Origin: Variovorax sp. PBL-H6
GTDB lineage: Bacteria; Pseudomonadota; Gammaproteobacteria; Burkholderiales; Burkholderiaceae_C
Length of the DNA stretch: 64,000 nucleotides
Direction of reading: 5' to 3'
Assembly: GCF_901827155.1 (NCBI RefSeq)
Contig: NZ_LR594659.1
Coordinates: 496,001-560,000 of the forward strand
Within the stretch, counting starts at the first letter, position 1; each line of letters begins with the position of its first letter. Below are positions 1 to 9,168 of the stretch, one piece after another. The notes below the pieces were generated by a model. The model was given only the letters and a program-made list of their open reading frames with translations. It was not told the origin of the DNA and searched no databases. The position numbers and the translations under genes were made by a program.

Positions 1-52
1 GACATGACATTCATCGGAGTCTCGTGCCTCATGGAGTTGGAGGAGGGCCGCC

Positions 53-841
53 ATGAGTAATGCAGCCAATGTGCGGGTCGAAGGCGTCTCCAAGACCTAT
101 GAAGTGCGTGCCGGCGACGATGTCAGGGCGCTCGACCGCGTCGACCTCGACATCGCCCCCGGCAGCTTCGTGGCCATCGTCGGGCCCAGCGGATGCGGCA
201 AGAGCACGCTGCTGTCGCTCCTGGCCGGATTGACCCCCGTGTCCTCGGGCCGCCTGCGCATCGATGGCGACGAAATCCTCAAGCCGCATCCGAAGGCCGG
301 TGTGGTTTTTCAGTCCGATCTGCTGTTGCCTTGGAGGAGCATCATCGACAACGTGTTGCTGCCGGTCGAGATCAAGGGGCGGAACCGGGCCGCCAGCATC
401 GGCCGCGCGCGCGAACTGCTCGCGCAGGTGGGCCTGCAGGGATTCGACAACAAGTTCCCGTTCGAACTCTCGGGCGGTATGCGCCAGCGCGTGGCAATCT
501 GCCGCGCCCTGATCCAGGAACCGGGGCTGCTGCTGATGGACGAGCCCTTCGGCGCGCTGGACGCCCTGACGCGCGAGCAGATGATCATGGATCTGCAGAC
601 CATGTGGCTGCGGTTGGGCAACACCGTGTTGTTCATCACGCACGGCATCGACGAGGCGGTGTTTCTCGCGGACCGGGTGATCGTCATGTCCCCACGCCCA
701 GGCCGCGTGGACCTCGACCTGGCCATCGACATTCCGCGACCGCGCCGCTGGAGCGGCATCCACGAGAACCCCGCCTTTCAGCACCACGTGCGACAGGTGC
801 GGGAGATGTTCGAAGCCAAGGGCGTCCTGGTCGCACACTGA
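53..841 (+). CDS. ABC transporter ATPase, nitrate/sulfonate/taurine class
   Basis: A 262-residue cytoplasmic ATPase that would power import of a small anion or heterocycle. Walker A is GPSGCGKST (residues 44-52), the signature is LSGGMRQRV, and Walker B LLLMDEPFGALD is followed by the H-loop FITHGIDEAV. The MDEPFGALD/THGIDEA pattern is typical of the SsuB/TauB/NrtD group. The start follows a strong GGAGGAGGG ribosome site. The periplasmic-binding and permease partners are not downstream, so they should lie just left of the window. The gene is 8 nt upstream of the next one and probably heads or continues the operon running to 6051. The substrate is not readable from the ATPase; the downstream hydantoinase-like enzymes suggest a cyclic amide or opine-like compound. 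Confidence 0.9.
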   Translation: MSNAANVRVEGVSKTYEVRAGDDVRALDRVDLDIAPGSFVAIVGPSGCGKSTLLSLLAGLTPVSSGRLRIDGDEILKPHPKAGVVFQSDLLLPWRSIIDNVLLPVEIKGRNRAASIGRARELLAQVGLQGFDNKFPFELSGGMRQRVAICRALIQEPGLLLMDEPFGALDALTREQMIMDLQTMWLRLGNTVLFITHGIDEAVFLADRVIVMSPRPGRVDLDLAIDIPRPRRWSGIHENPAFQHHVRQVREMFEAKGVLVAH

Positions 842-849
842 GGTACAGC

Positions 850-1938
850 ATGAAAGTTTCGATTCTGGGCGCCGGCGCCGGCGGTGCCGCGTCCGTGGCC
901 GAGCTCACGCAGGCCGGCCATGACGTGGTTCTGTGGAACCGCTCTCCTGAAACCCTCGCGCCGTTTCAAGCGCTCGAGGGCGTTCGCTACGACGGCGTGC
1001 TCGGCACGGGAATCGCTCGTCCGCGCCTGATCACCGCCGATCTGAGGGCTGCCATCGAAGGCGCCGACGCGGCGGTGGTCACGCTTCCGACCTTTTCTCA
1101 CGCGCCGGTTGCTCGCGCACTGGCTGCTGCCGGCTGGCCGGCGAACCGGCCGGTCGTCCTGAACCCCGGCCATACCGGCGGCGCGCTGGAGTTCGCCCAT
1201 GCCTGGCGCGAAGTGCGCCCCGACCTGCCGCCCATCGCCGAGTTCTCCACGCTGACCTACGTGGCCCGCAAATACCAGGCCGACGGCGTGACCGTCACCG
1301 GCCGTGCGCGCCAGGTCCGCGCCGCAGCGCTGCCGGGCGGCAATGCGGCACTGACCGCGGCCTGTGCGCTGTTCCCGGGCGCCACGCCCGTCGGCGACGT
1401 GCTCGCCTCCGCACTCGCCAATGCCAACCTGGTCCTGCATCCGCCCGGTGCGGTGCTGGCCGCCGCATGGGTCGAGGCGACGCATGGCGATTTCACCTTC
1501 TACGTCCAGGCCATGACGCCAGGTGTCGCTCGCACGATGCGTGCGCTCGACGACGAACGACTTGCCGTTGCCGCGGCCTTCGGCCATCACCTGCCGAACT
1601 TGATCGGCGAGATGCAGCTGATCGGCACGGTGGAGTCCTCGGTGAGCGACACCCAGGACTTCGTGGCCGCGATCGCGGGGGGCGAGGCGAACAAGCGCAT
1701 CAAGGGGCCCGACTCGCTCCAGCATCGCTATTACCGCGAGGACTTCGGGCACGGCCTGTTGCCATTCCTCGAGCTTGCGGCGGTTGCCGCCGTCGCCACG
1801 CCGGTGGCGCGATCGCTCTACACGCTCGCGCAGGCCTTCGTCGGCGTCGATTACGCGAAGGGCGGGCGCACCGCAGAGGCGATGGGAATTGCCGGGATGT
1901 CCAAGAACGAACTTCTACAACATGTGAGGCAGCCATGA
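850..1938 (+). CDS. NAD/NADP octopine (opine) dehydrogenase family protein
   Basis: A 362-residue NAD(P)-dependent oxidoreductase. It starts at ATG 850, where the Rossmann strand MKVSILGAGAGG begins; the open frame extends further left but that part overlaps the ATPase gene. The glycine motif GAGAGG lies near residues 7-12. The C-terminal half is helical, as in octopine/opine dehydrogenases, with a histidine in GHHLPNLIGEMQLIG. Family members reversibly oxidise N-(carboxyalkyl) amino acids to an amino acid plus a 2-oxo acid. The stop overlaps the next start by 4 nt, so it should be co-translated with the dipicolinate-synthase-like protein. The substrate is unknown. An oxidative catabolic role fits the operon better than opine synthesis, but this is inference. 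Confidence 0.8.
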   Translation: MKVSILGAGAGGAASVAELTQAGHDVVLWNRSPETLAPFQALEGVRYDGVLGTGIARPRLITADLRAAIEGADAAVVTLPTFSHAPVARALAAAGWPANRPVVLNPGHTGGALEFAHAWREVRPDLPPIAEFSTLTYVARKYQADGVTVTGRARQVRAAALPGGNAALTAACALFPGATPVGDVLASALANANLVLHPPGAVLAAAWVEATHGDFTFYVQAMTPGVARTMRALDDERLAVAAAFGHHLPNLIGEMQLIGTVESSVSDTQDFVAAIAGGEANKRIKGPDSLQHRYYREDFGHGLLPFLELAAVAAVATPVARSLYTLAQAFVGVDYAKGGRTAEAMGIAGMSKNELLQHVRQP

Positions 1939-2825
1939 ACTGGGACCAAGCCGTCATCGCGATCGTCGGCGGCGATCGACGCGAACAGGAGATTGCGCGC
2001 TGCGCAGTGGCCGCCGGGGCGCAAGTGCGTGCCTACGGCTTTCCCTGGCCCGACCCGGGCATCGAAGGGGTGCGGCATGCGGCCAGTGCCCGCGAAGCGC
2101 TGGAGGGTGCCGACATCGCGCTCTTTCCGATTCCCGGCATCGCACCCGATGGGGCGCTGTTCGCGCCCCAATGCGCAGAACGCATCATTCCGGACGCCGC
2201 CATGCTCGGCGGCATGCGCCGCCCGGGCCACATCATCCTCGGATGGGCCGACCCCAAGCTCAAGGCACATTGCGAGAAACTCGGCATCGGCTTGCACGAG
2301 TACGAATGGGACGAGGACCTCATGCTGCTGCGCGGGCCGGCGATCGTCGAGGGGATGCTCAAGGTGCTGATCGAGAACACCGACATCACCATCCACAAGG
2401 CCAAGGTGTGCCTGGTGGGGCAGGGGACCATCGGCTCCCTGGTCACGCACACCCTGCTGGGGCTCGGCGCACGTGTCCATGTGGCGGCGCGCAATGCCGT
2501 GCAGCGCGCGGCCGCGCATGCGGCCGGCGCCGAATCGCACGAGTTGAGCGCGCTCGCCGACGTGCTGCCCGGCACCGACATCGTCATTGCGAGCGTGCCG
2601 GCGCGCGTGCTCGGGCGCGACCTTTTGGAGAAGCTGCCTGCGCATGCCCTGCTGGTCGACCTGGCCGCGCCCCCCGGCGGCATCGATCGCGATGCCGCCC
2701 AGGAACTGGGCCTCAAGTTCGTCTGGGCGCGCGGCCTCGGCGCCAGGGCACCCATCACGGTCGGGCGAAGCCAATGGAGCGGCGTACACCGGCGAATCGA
2801 CAACATCCTGAAGGAAACGCAATGA
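1935..2825 (+). CDS. dipicolinate synthase subunit A-like dehydrogenase
   Basis: 296 residues resembling DpaA/SpoVFA of spore formers. It has an N-terminal domain starting AVIAIVGGDRREQEIAR, the linker VEGMLKVLIENTDITIH (the same position as the conserved TDITIH of Bacillus DpaA), and a C-terminal NAD(P)-binding Rossmann domain with VCLVGQGTIGS. The protein ends with the D-isomer-dehydrogenase-like LLVDLAAPPGG. Bacillus DpaA works with the flavoprotein DpaB to make dipicolinate; no DpaB gene is visible here and the host group does not sporulate. The start overlaps the previous stop (ATGA) and the stop overlaps the next start. The protein likely oxidises or reduces a cyclic imino-dicarboxylate-like compound, but the reaction is not determinable from sequence. 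Confidence 0.72.
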   Translation: MNWDQAVIAIVGGDRREQEIARCAVAAGAQVRAYGFPWPDPGIEGVRHAASAREALEGADIALFPIPGIAPDGALFAPQCAERIIPDAAMLGGMRRPGHIILGWADPKLKAHCEKLGIGLHEYEWDEDLMLLRGPAIVEGMLKVLIENTDITIHKAKVCLVGQGTIGSLVTHTLLGLGARVHVAARNAVQRAAAHAAGAESHELSALADVLPGTDIVIASVPARVLGRDLLEKLPAHALLVDLAAPPGGIDRDAAQELGLKFVWARGLGARAPITVGRSQWSGVHRRIDNILKETQ

Positions 2826-4171
2826 GCAACGCCGACCTGGTGATTCGCAACGCGCGCGTGGTGCGCCATGACGGGGAGTTTCACGGCGGCGTGGCCGTGG
2901 AGGACGGAAAGATCATCATGACGGGTGCCGACAGCGCCCTGCCCAAGGGCCATCGCGAGATCGATGCGGGCGGCCGGGTGCTGATGCCCGGCGTCATCGA
3001 TCCGCACTGCCATCTCGGCGTCAAGTATCCGTATGCGGAGGACATGCGCACGGAAATGGCTGCGGCAGCCTCGGGCGGCGTGACCACCGCGCTGCTGTAC
3101 ATCCGCAACCTGAAGCCCTCCTACCTGCCGTTCTACGAAGAGCGCAAGGCGGTCGGCGAAGAGAACTCCATCATCGACTTCGGGTTTCACTTCGGCATCC
3201 AGCGCGAAGAGCACATCGCGGAGATTCCCGAGATCGTCGCCAAGACGGGCGTGCGCTCCTTCAAATGCTACTTCGGGTATGAGCCGGACAATCCGATCGG
3301 CATCGTGCCCGCGACCGATGGCTGGGTGTACGCGGCGATGCGGATCCTCGCGAAAATTCCAGGTGGGCTGATCAATGTGCACTGCGAGAACACGCAGATC
3401 GCCTCCTGGCTGAAGAACGAGATCAAGGCGACGGGGCGGCAGGACCTGGGCGCCTACACCGAGTCTCGCCCGGCCTTCTGCGAGGTGGAGACGATTCGCC
3501 GCATGATCTTCCTCGCCGAGCGCACGGGCTGCTCGCTGCACCTGGTGCACACGTCGGTCGGCATGGGGCCCGTCCTCGCCGCCGAGGCGCAGGCGCGCGG
3601 CGTGCACGTGACGGTCGAAACGTGCCAGCACTACCTCACGCGCACGGCCTACGACAGCGACCTCGACATGCGCGCAAAGATCTCGCCGCCGTTGCGCGAC
3701 AAGGAAGAGCAGGACGGCCTGTGGCGTGGAGTCCTGAACGGCTCCGTCTACAGCCTGGGCACCGACCACGTTCCCTTCCTGCCGAAGAAACTGGAAGACC
3801 TCTGGAGCGAACTGCCCGGCGTGGTGTCCTTCCCGTGGGAGCTTTCGCTGATGCTGCACTTCGGCGTTCACCAACGTGGGCTGCCTCTGTCGCGGCTGGT
3901 GCAGCTCAATTCGGCCAATCCTGCGCGCCGCTTCGGGCTGTGGCCGCGCAAGGGCAACATCGAGGTCGGTTTCGATGCCGACATGGTGCTGGTCGACCTC
4001 GACGAAGAGCGTACGGTCCGCCACACGGGCAAGGGCACCTGCATCTACGAAGGCTGGAAGCTCAAGGGATGGCCAGTGCTCACCGTGTCCCGGGGCGCGG
4101 TGCTTTACGAGAACGGCGCCGTCGACGAGAGCCAGTTCGGGCGAGGACGCTGTCTCTCGGTTCCCGCCTGA
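2822..4171 (+). CDS. dihydroorotase/hydantoinase-type cyclic amidohydrolase
   Basis: 449 residues, the usual length for dihydropyrimidinase/hydantoinase enzymes. The metal site looks complete: PGVIDPHCH near residues 57-65 (HxH), the carboxylated-lysine position in RSFKCYFGYEP, histidines in INVHCENTQ and LHLVHTS, and the aspartate in SLGTDHVPFLPKK. The C-terminal beta-sandwich contains NIEVGFDADMVLVDLD. The enzyme should open a cyclic amide (hydantoin, dihydropyrimidine or dihydroorotate type) in the cytoplasm. The start overlaps the preceding stop by 4 nt. The operon also encodes an isochorismatase-fold hydrolase, the fold of N-carbamoylsarcosine amidase and biuret hydrolases, which could process a carbamoyl product. 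The exact substrate is open. Pyrimidine synthesis is unlikely in this neighbourhood. Confidence 0.85.
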   Translation: MSNADLVIRNARVVRHDGEFHGGVAVEDGKIIMTGADSALPKGHREIDAGGRVLMPGVIDPHCHLGVKYPYAEDMRTEMAAAASGGVTTALLYIRNLKPSYLPFYEERKAVGEENSIIDFGFHFGIQREEHIAEIPEIVAKTGVRSFKCYFGYEPDNPIGIVPATDGWVYAAMRILAKIPGGLINVHCENTQIASWLKNEIKATGRQDLGAYTESRPAFCEVETIRRMIFLAERTGCSLHLVHTSVGMGPVLAAEAQARGVHVTVETCQHYLTRTAYDSDLDMRAKISPPLRDKEEQDGLWRGVLNGSVYSLGTDHVPFLPKKLEDLWSELPGVVSFPWELSLMLHFGVHQRGLPLSRLVQLNSANPARRFGLWPRKGNIEVGFDADMVLVDLDEERTVRHTGKGTCIYEGWKLKGWPVLTVSRGAVLYENGAVDESQFGRGRCLSVPA

Positions 4172-4185
4172 GGACGCGTACACGC

Positions 4186-4866
4186 ATGGAAACCGGGCTC
4201 GACACCCCGATCAGGGGCAGCGCTGCGCCCGCTGCGCACAGCCTCGACGAGCGCATCGACGCGCTGGCCGCCGCAGCGCGCGAACTCGCGCAGCGCAGCC
4301 CTCGCCCGCGGCAGGAATATCTGTCCGGCATCCACAACCCATGGGGCTATGGGACCCCGCAGGTCGATGCCTGGCTGCTGCTCGATCTGTGCCAGGACCC
4401 CTGCATCCTCGGCGGCGTGGAGCAGCTCGTCGGCCATGACATCGTCCTGTGGGATACCGAGCTGTATCTCGAAGCCGGCGCATACGAGCGCTTCGTGAGA
4501 GAAGGGCGGGAGGGGCGCTACTGGCCTGCGATGCCGCTGGAGGGCGCAGTCGTGCTGGTGCCGGCAGGGCCGGCGCCGAAGTCCGTGAGCTTCATGGACC
4601 TTGCGCGGATCGCACGGAAGGATTTGCCGGCGCTGGACCCGATGTCGCCGCTTTATGTCCTGCGCTACATGCCGGCGACGAGCCGCTTCGTGCGCGACGG
4701 CCGCTCGCTCGCGAACTGGGTGGCCATGGAGGAGCAGCCCCTTGTCAACTACGCGACCCGTCCTCTCTGGCTGATGCGTGGAGAGGATCGAGCCGGCAGT
4801 GATTTCGTGACAGGCTTTTCGCCGCCGGTGCCCCGCTGGGCCGGCACTCAACTCAAGGAGAAATGA
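4186..4866 (+). CDS. unrecognised operon protein, weakly phytanoyl-dioxygenase-like
   Basis: 226 residues with no signal peptide or membrane segment. I do not recognise the family with confidence. The stretch VEQLVGHDIVLWDTELYLE resembles the entry strand of phytanoyl-CoA dioxygenase-like proteins, but I cannot find the HxD...H iron motif of that family, so it may be a non-catalytic relative or something else. It is rich in aromatics and prolines towards the C-terminus (FSPPVPRWAGTQL). It lies 14 nt after the amidohydrolase and 1 nt before the tautomerase (TGACATG), so it is clearly part of the operon. ATG 4186 is preceded by a distant GAGGA. Confidence 0.6.
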   Translation: METGLDTPIRGSAAPAAHSLDERIDALAAAARELAQRSPRPRQEYLSGIHNPWGYGTPQVDAWLLLDLCQDPCILGGVEQLVGHDIVLWDTELYLEAGAYERFVREGREGRYWPAMPLEGAVVLVPAGPAPKSVSFMDLARIARKDLPALDPMSPLYVLRYMPATSRFVRDGRSLANWVAMEEQPLVNYATRPLWLMRGEDRAGSDFVTGFSPPVPRWAGTQLKEK

Positions 4867-4867
4867 C

Positions 4868-5062
4868 ATGCCATTCGTGATCGTCGAAATGTGGCAAGGC
4901 CGCACCGTCGAGCAGAAGCGCAACCTGGTCAAGGCCATCACGCAGGCCATGGTCGACCATGCCGGCTGCAAGCCTGACCACCTGCACGTGGTGATCCACG
5001 ACACGCCCAAGGACAGCTGGGGACGCGATGGCGTGCTCGGCATCGACATGAAGGAAAAATGA
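4868..5062 (+). CDS. 4-oxalocrotonate tautomerase family protein
   Basis: 64 residues, the standard length of a 4-OT subunit. It begins MPFVIVEMWQGRT, so processing would expose the catalytic N-terminal Pro1. The helix EQKRNLVKAITQAMVDHAG and the strand HLHVVIHDTPKDSWG are typical. Family members are hexamers that interconvert enol and keto forms of 2-oxo acids. Translation is tightly coupled: an AAGGAG ribosome site lies inside the end of the previous gene, and the stop overlaps the next start by 4 nt. In this operon it probably acts on a 2-hydroxydienoate or enamine product. The specific substrate cannot be inferred. Confidence 0.88.
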   Translation: MPFVIVEMWQGRTVEQKRNLVKAITQAMVDHAGCKPDHLHVVIHDTPKDSWGRDGVLGIDMKEK

Positions 5063-6051
5063 TGACTCTCGACAATCTCGACCCGCGCACCTCCGCCTTG
5101 TTGGTCATCGATCTTCAGAACGCCTTCATTCATGACAAGGGCACGCTCGGCATCTCGGGGGTCGACACCCAGCGGCTCTCGGCCATCGTGCCGACGCTTG
5201 CCGAGTTGATCCCGCGTTGCCAGGCGGCCGGCATTCCGGTGATCTGGACCGTGCAGGAACATTTCGCCGTCGATGCGAGTCGGGCCCGCAAGAAGCTCGC
5301 CGGCCACACCTCGCGGCGCAAGCAGGTTTCCGCGCTGGCGGGAAGCTGGGACGAGGAGATCGTCGAGGAGCTCAAGCCGCTCGCGGCGGTCAATCCGGCC
5401 TATGTGATCCGCAAGCACCGCTTCGGCGCCTTCTACGAGACGCGGCTCGAGATGATGCTGAAGATGCTCGGCACCCGGACCTTGTTCGTGGCCGGGACCA
5501 CCACCAACGCCTGCGTGGAGACCAGCATCCGCGAAGCCTATCTGCGCGACTATGACGTGGTGGCGCTCGACGATTGCATCTCCGGCGTCAATGGCGAATG
5601 GGAACAGACCGCCAAGAAGGTCTGGAAGCAGTACTTCTGCGAAGTCTCCGATTCGCAGGAGATGCGCGCGTGGATCGATGCGCAGTCGGCGCCGCGCACG
5701 CTCGGCTTCGGCCACATGCTGCTGATGGTGCAGGACGTGCCGCGCTCGGTCGGTTTCTATGTCGACCAGCTCGGCTTTTCGATCCGGCCAGCGAAGCCGC
5801 TCGCGGACGGGCGGCCGTTCACCGCCTTCCATCAAGGGATGGCCGTCGTGGGCGGTCGCGCACCATCGCATCGTCAGATCGACCACATCGCATTCGAGGT
5901 CAACGACGTGCGGGCGTTGCGCGACAAGCTGAAGCAATCCGACGTCGAGTTCCAGCAGGACCTGCATGACGGGCCCTATGGCCTGACGATCTACGTGACC
6001 GATCCGGACGGCACGCGCGTCGAGCTGTACCAGGTGGGCGCGACCGCCTGA
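5059..6051 (+). CDS. isochorismatase-family hydrolase fused to a VOC (glyoxalase) domain
   Basis: A 330-residue two-domain protein. Residues 1-205 are a cysteine hydrolase of the isochorismatase/nicotinamidase fold with the catalytic triad Asp18 (LLVIDLQNAF), Lys119 (VIRKHRFGAFYET) and Cys152 (GTTTNACVET). Residues about 215-328 form a vicinal-oxygen-chelate domain starting LGFGHMLLMVQDV. It retains His219, His276 (DHIAFEV) and Glu322 (RVELYQVG) as likely metal ligands. Most family hydrolases are 180-230 residues with no VOC domain, so the fusion is notable. Related enzymes hydrolyse N-carbamoyl or amide bonds (N-carbamoylsarcosine, biuret, ureidoacrylate). AAGGAA precedes the ATGATG start, and the first ATG overlaps the tautomerase stop. 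It is the last gene of the operon. Confidence 0.88.
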   Translation: MMTLDNLDPRTSALLVIDLQNAFIHDKGTLGISGVDTQRLSAIVPTLAELIPRCQAAGIPVIWTVQEHFAVDASRARKKLAGHTSRRKQVSALAGSWDEEIVEELKPLAAVNPAYVIRKHRFGAFYETRLEMMLKMLGTRTLFVAGTTTNACVETSIREAYLRDYDVVALDDCISGVNGEWEQTAKKVWKQYFCEVSDSQEMRAWIDAQSAPRTLGFGHMLLMVQDVPRSVGFYVDQLGFSIRPAKPLADGRPFTAFHQGMAVVGGRAPSHRQIDHIAFEVNDVRALRDKLKQSDVEFQQDLHDGPYGLTIYVTDPDGTRVELYQVGATA

Positions 6052-6091
6052 GCGGACTCGCCCGCATCCACGGAGGCGGGCTCATTTGCCA

Positions 6092-6122
6092 ACGATGCAC
6101 GGCCGTGCGAGCCGTGCATCGT
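6092..6122. promoter_or_regulatory. perfect 12-bp inverted repeat between operon end and pntAA
   Basis: ACGATGCACGGC (6092-6103) and GCCGTGCATCGT (6111-6122) are exact complements around a 7-nt loop. The element sits 40 nt after the preceding stop and about 30 nt before the pntAA start. It could be a terminator stem, but there is no T-run, or a dimeric operator or leader hairpin for pntAA. A weaker CCCGC/GCGGG hairpin lies just upstream (6061-6080). Confidence 0.55.
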
Positions 6123-6153
6123 CATGTCTGACCAACCAGAGAGAGAGATCCCC

Positions 6154-7269
<1,116 letters not shown>

Positions 7270-7288
7270 GAACGAGGAAGCACAGCCC

Positions 7289-7617
7289 ATGGACCCCGTC
7301 TCCCACACCGTCATCAACCTGATCATCTTCGTGCTCGCCATCTACGTGGGCTACCACGTCGTCTGGACCGTCACCCCCGCGCTGCACACCCCCCTGATGG
7401 CCGTGACCAACGCCATCTCCGCCATCGTCATCGTCGGCGCCATGCTCGCAGCCGCCCTCACCACCAGCTGGCTGGGCAAGGGCATGGGCGTGCTGGCCGT
7501 GGCGCTCGCCGCGGTCAACGTCTTCGGCGGCTTCCTCGTCACCCGGCGCATGCTCGAGATGTTCAGGAAGAAGGACAAGAAGGCCGCCCCCGCAGCCGCC
7601 AAGGCGGGGGCCACTGA
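7289..7617 (+). CDS. pntAB: NAD(P) transhydrogenase alpha subunit part 2, apparent C-terminal frameshift
   Basis: A small membrane subunit of about 108 residues with three or four helices ([52 protein letters not shown]). It ends in a basic tail, [19 protein letters not shown]. In the annotated frame there is no stop before pntB. The expected TGA (7615-7617), 2 nt before the pntB ATG, is in the -1 frame, so the frame as read would run about 500 codons across pntB. Runs of five C (7587-7591) and five G (7606-7610) are likely sites of a one-base sequencing or assembly loss, a genuine mutation, or less likely a programmed -1 shift. The end given assumes that TGA is used. Confidence 0.8.
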
Positions 7618-7619
7618 CC

Positions 7620-9107
7620 ATGTCGATGAACATCGTCACCCTGCTGTACCTGGTCGCCAGCGTCTGCTTCATCCAGGCCCTCAAGGGCCTGAGCCATCCC
7701 ACCACCTCCATCCGCGGCAACCTCTTCGGCATGGCGGGCATGACCATCGCCATCCTCACCACCGCCGCGCTGATCGTGCAGCTCGCCGGCGGCAAGGGCC
7801 AGGGCATGGCCTGGGTGCTGCTGGGCCTGGTCGTGGGCGGCGGCTACGGCGCCTGGCGCGCCAAGACCGTCGAGATGACCCAGATGCCCGAGCTGGTGGC
7901 CTTCTTCCACAGCATGATCGGCCTGGCGGCCGTCTTCATCGCGGTGGCCGCCGTGGTCGAGCCCTGGGCCTTCGGCATCACGCCGCCTCCGGTCGCCGCG
8001 GTCCTCGGCGCCAACACCCCCGAAGGCGCGTACCTGGTCGACGGCTTCGCGCGCTTCGCCATTCCCGCGGGCAACCGCCTCGAGCTCTTCCTGGGTGCCG
8101 CCATCGGCGCCATCACCTTCAGCGGCTCCGTCATCGCCTTCGGCAAGCTCTCGGGCAAGTACAAGTTCCGCCTGTTCCAGGGCGCACCGGTGCAGTTCAA
8201 GGGCCAGCACATGCTCAACCTGGTGCTCGGGCTGCTGACCATCGGGCTCGGGCTGGTCTACATGGCCACCGAGAGCTGGAGCGCCTTCTTCCTGATGCTG
8301 CTGCTGGCCTTCGTGATGGGCGTGCTGATCATCATCCCGATCGGCGGGGCGGACATGCCGGTGGTGGTCTCGATGCTCAACAGCTACTCGGGCTGGGCGG
8401 CCGCGGGCATCGGCTTCAGCTTGAACAACGCGATGCTCATCGTGGCCGGCTCGTTGGTGGGCAGCTCCGGCGCGATCCTGAGCTACATCATGTGCAAGGC
8501 GATGAACCGCTCGTTCTTCAACGTGATCCTGGGCGGCTTCGGCGGCGAGGCGACGGCTGCCACCGGCGCAGCCAAGGAGCAGCGCCCGGTCAAGAGCGGC
8601 AGTGCGGACGATGCGGCCTACATGCTCTCCAACGCCGAGACGGTGATCATCGTGCCGGGCTACGGCCTGGCGGTGGCGCGTGCGCAGCACGCGGTCAACG
8701 AGCTGGCGCAAAAGCTCACCGAGAAGGGCGTGACGGTGAAGTACGCGATCCACCCGGTGGCCGGGCGCATGCCGGGGCACATGAACGTGCTGCTGGCCGA
8801 GGCCGAGGTGCCCTACGACCAGGTGTTCGAGATGGAGGACATCAACGGCGAGTTCGCGCAGGCCGACGTGGCGATCATCCTGGGGGCCAACGACGTGGTG
8901 AACCCTGCTGCGCTCACCAAGGGCACGCCGATCTACGGCATGCCGATCCTGGAGGCGTACAAGGCCAAGACGGTGATCGTGAACAAGCGCTCGATGGCCG
9001 CGGGTTATGCCGGGCTGGACAACGAGCTGTTCTACATGGACAAGACCATGATGGTCTTCGGCGACGCCAAGAAGGTGGTCGAGGACATGGGCAAGGCGAT
9101 CGAGTAA
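7620..9107 (+). CDS. pntB: NAD(P) transhydrogenase beta subunit
   Basis: 495 residues. The N-terminal two thirds are multi-helix membrane domain II, which conducts protons (for example [19 protein letters not shown] and [20 protein letters not shown]). The C-terminal part is the NADP-binding dIII with [48 protein letters not shown] and the [16 protein letters not shown] loop. The enzyme makes NADPH from NADH using the proton gradient. It starts 2 nt after the presumed pntAB stop. A strong intrinsic terminator follows the gene. The protein is slightly longer than the Escherichia coli beta subunit. Confidence 0.95.
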   Translation: MSMNIVTLLYLVASVCFIQALKGLSHPTTSIRGNLFGMAGMTIAILTTAALIVQLAGGKGQGMAWVLLGLVVGGGYGAWRAKTVEMTQMPELVAFFHSMIGLAAVFIAVAAVVEPWAFGITPPPVAAVLGANTPEGAYLVDGFARFAIPAGNRLELFLGAAIGAITFSGSVIAFGKLSGKYKFRLFQGAPVQFKGQHMLNLVLGLLTIGLGLVYMATESWSAFFLMLLLAFVMGVLIIIPIGGADMPVVVSMLNSYSGWAAAGIGFSLNNAMLIVAGSLVGSSGAILSYIMCKAMNRSFFNVILGGFGGEATAATGAAKEQRPVKSGSADDAAYMLSNAETVIIVPGYGLAVARAQHAVNELAQKLTEKGVTVKYAIHPVAGRMPGHMNVLLAEAEVPYDQVFEMEDINGEFAQADVAIILGANDVVNPAALTKGTPIYGMPILEAYKAKTVIVNKRSMAAGYAGLDNELFYMDKTMMVFGDAKKVVEDMGKAIE

Positions 9108-9143
9108 CGCGAGGCGGCCCCCTGCTCGCAACAGGACGTGCGG

Positions 9144-9167
9144 GCGGGGCGTGGCCCCGCTCTTTTT
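9144..9167 (+). terminator. intrinsic terminator after pntB
   Basis: A perfect 7-bp stem GCGGGGC/GCCCCGC (9144-9150 with 9154-9160) has a GTG loop and is followed by TCTTTTT. It lies 37 nt past the pntB stop and 2 nt before the end of the convergent dadA gene, so it separates the two transcription units. Confidence 0.88.
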
Positions 9168-9168
9168 C

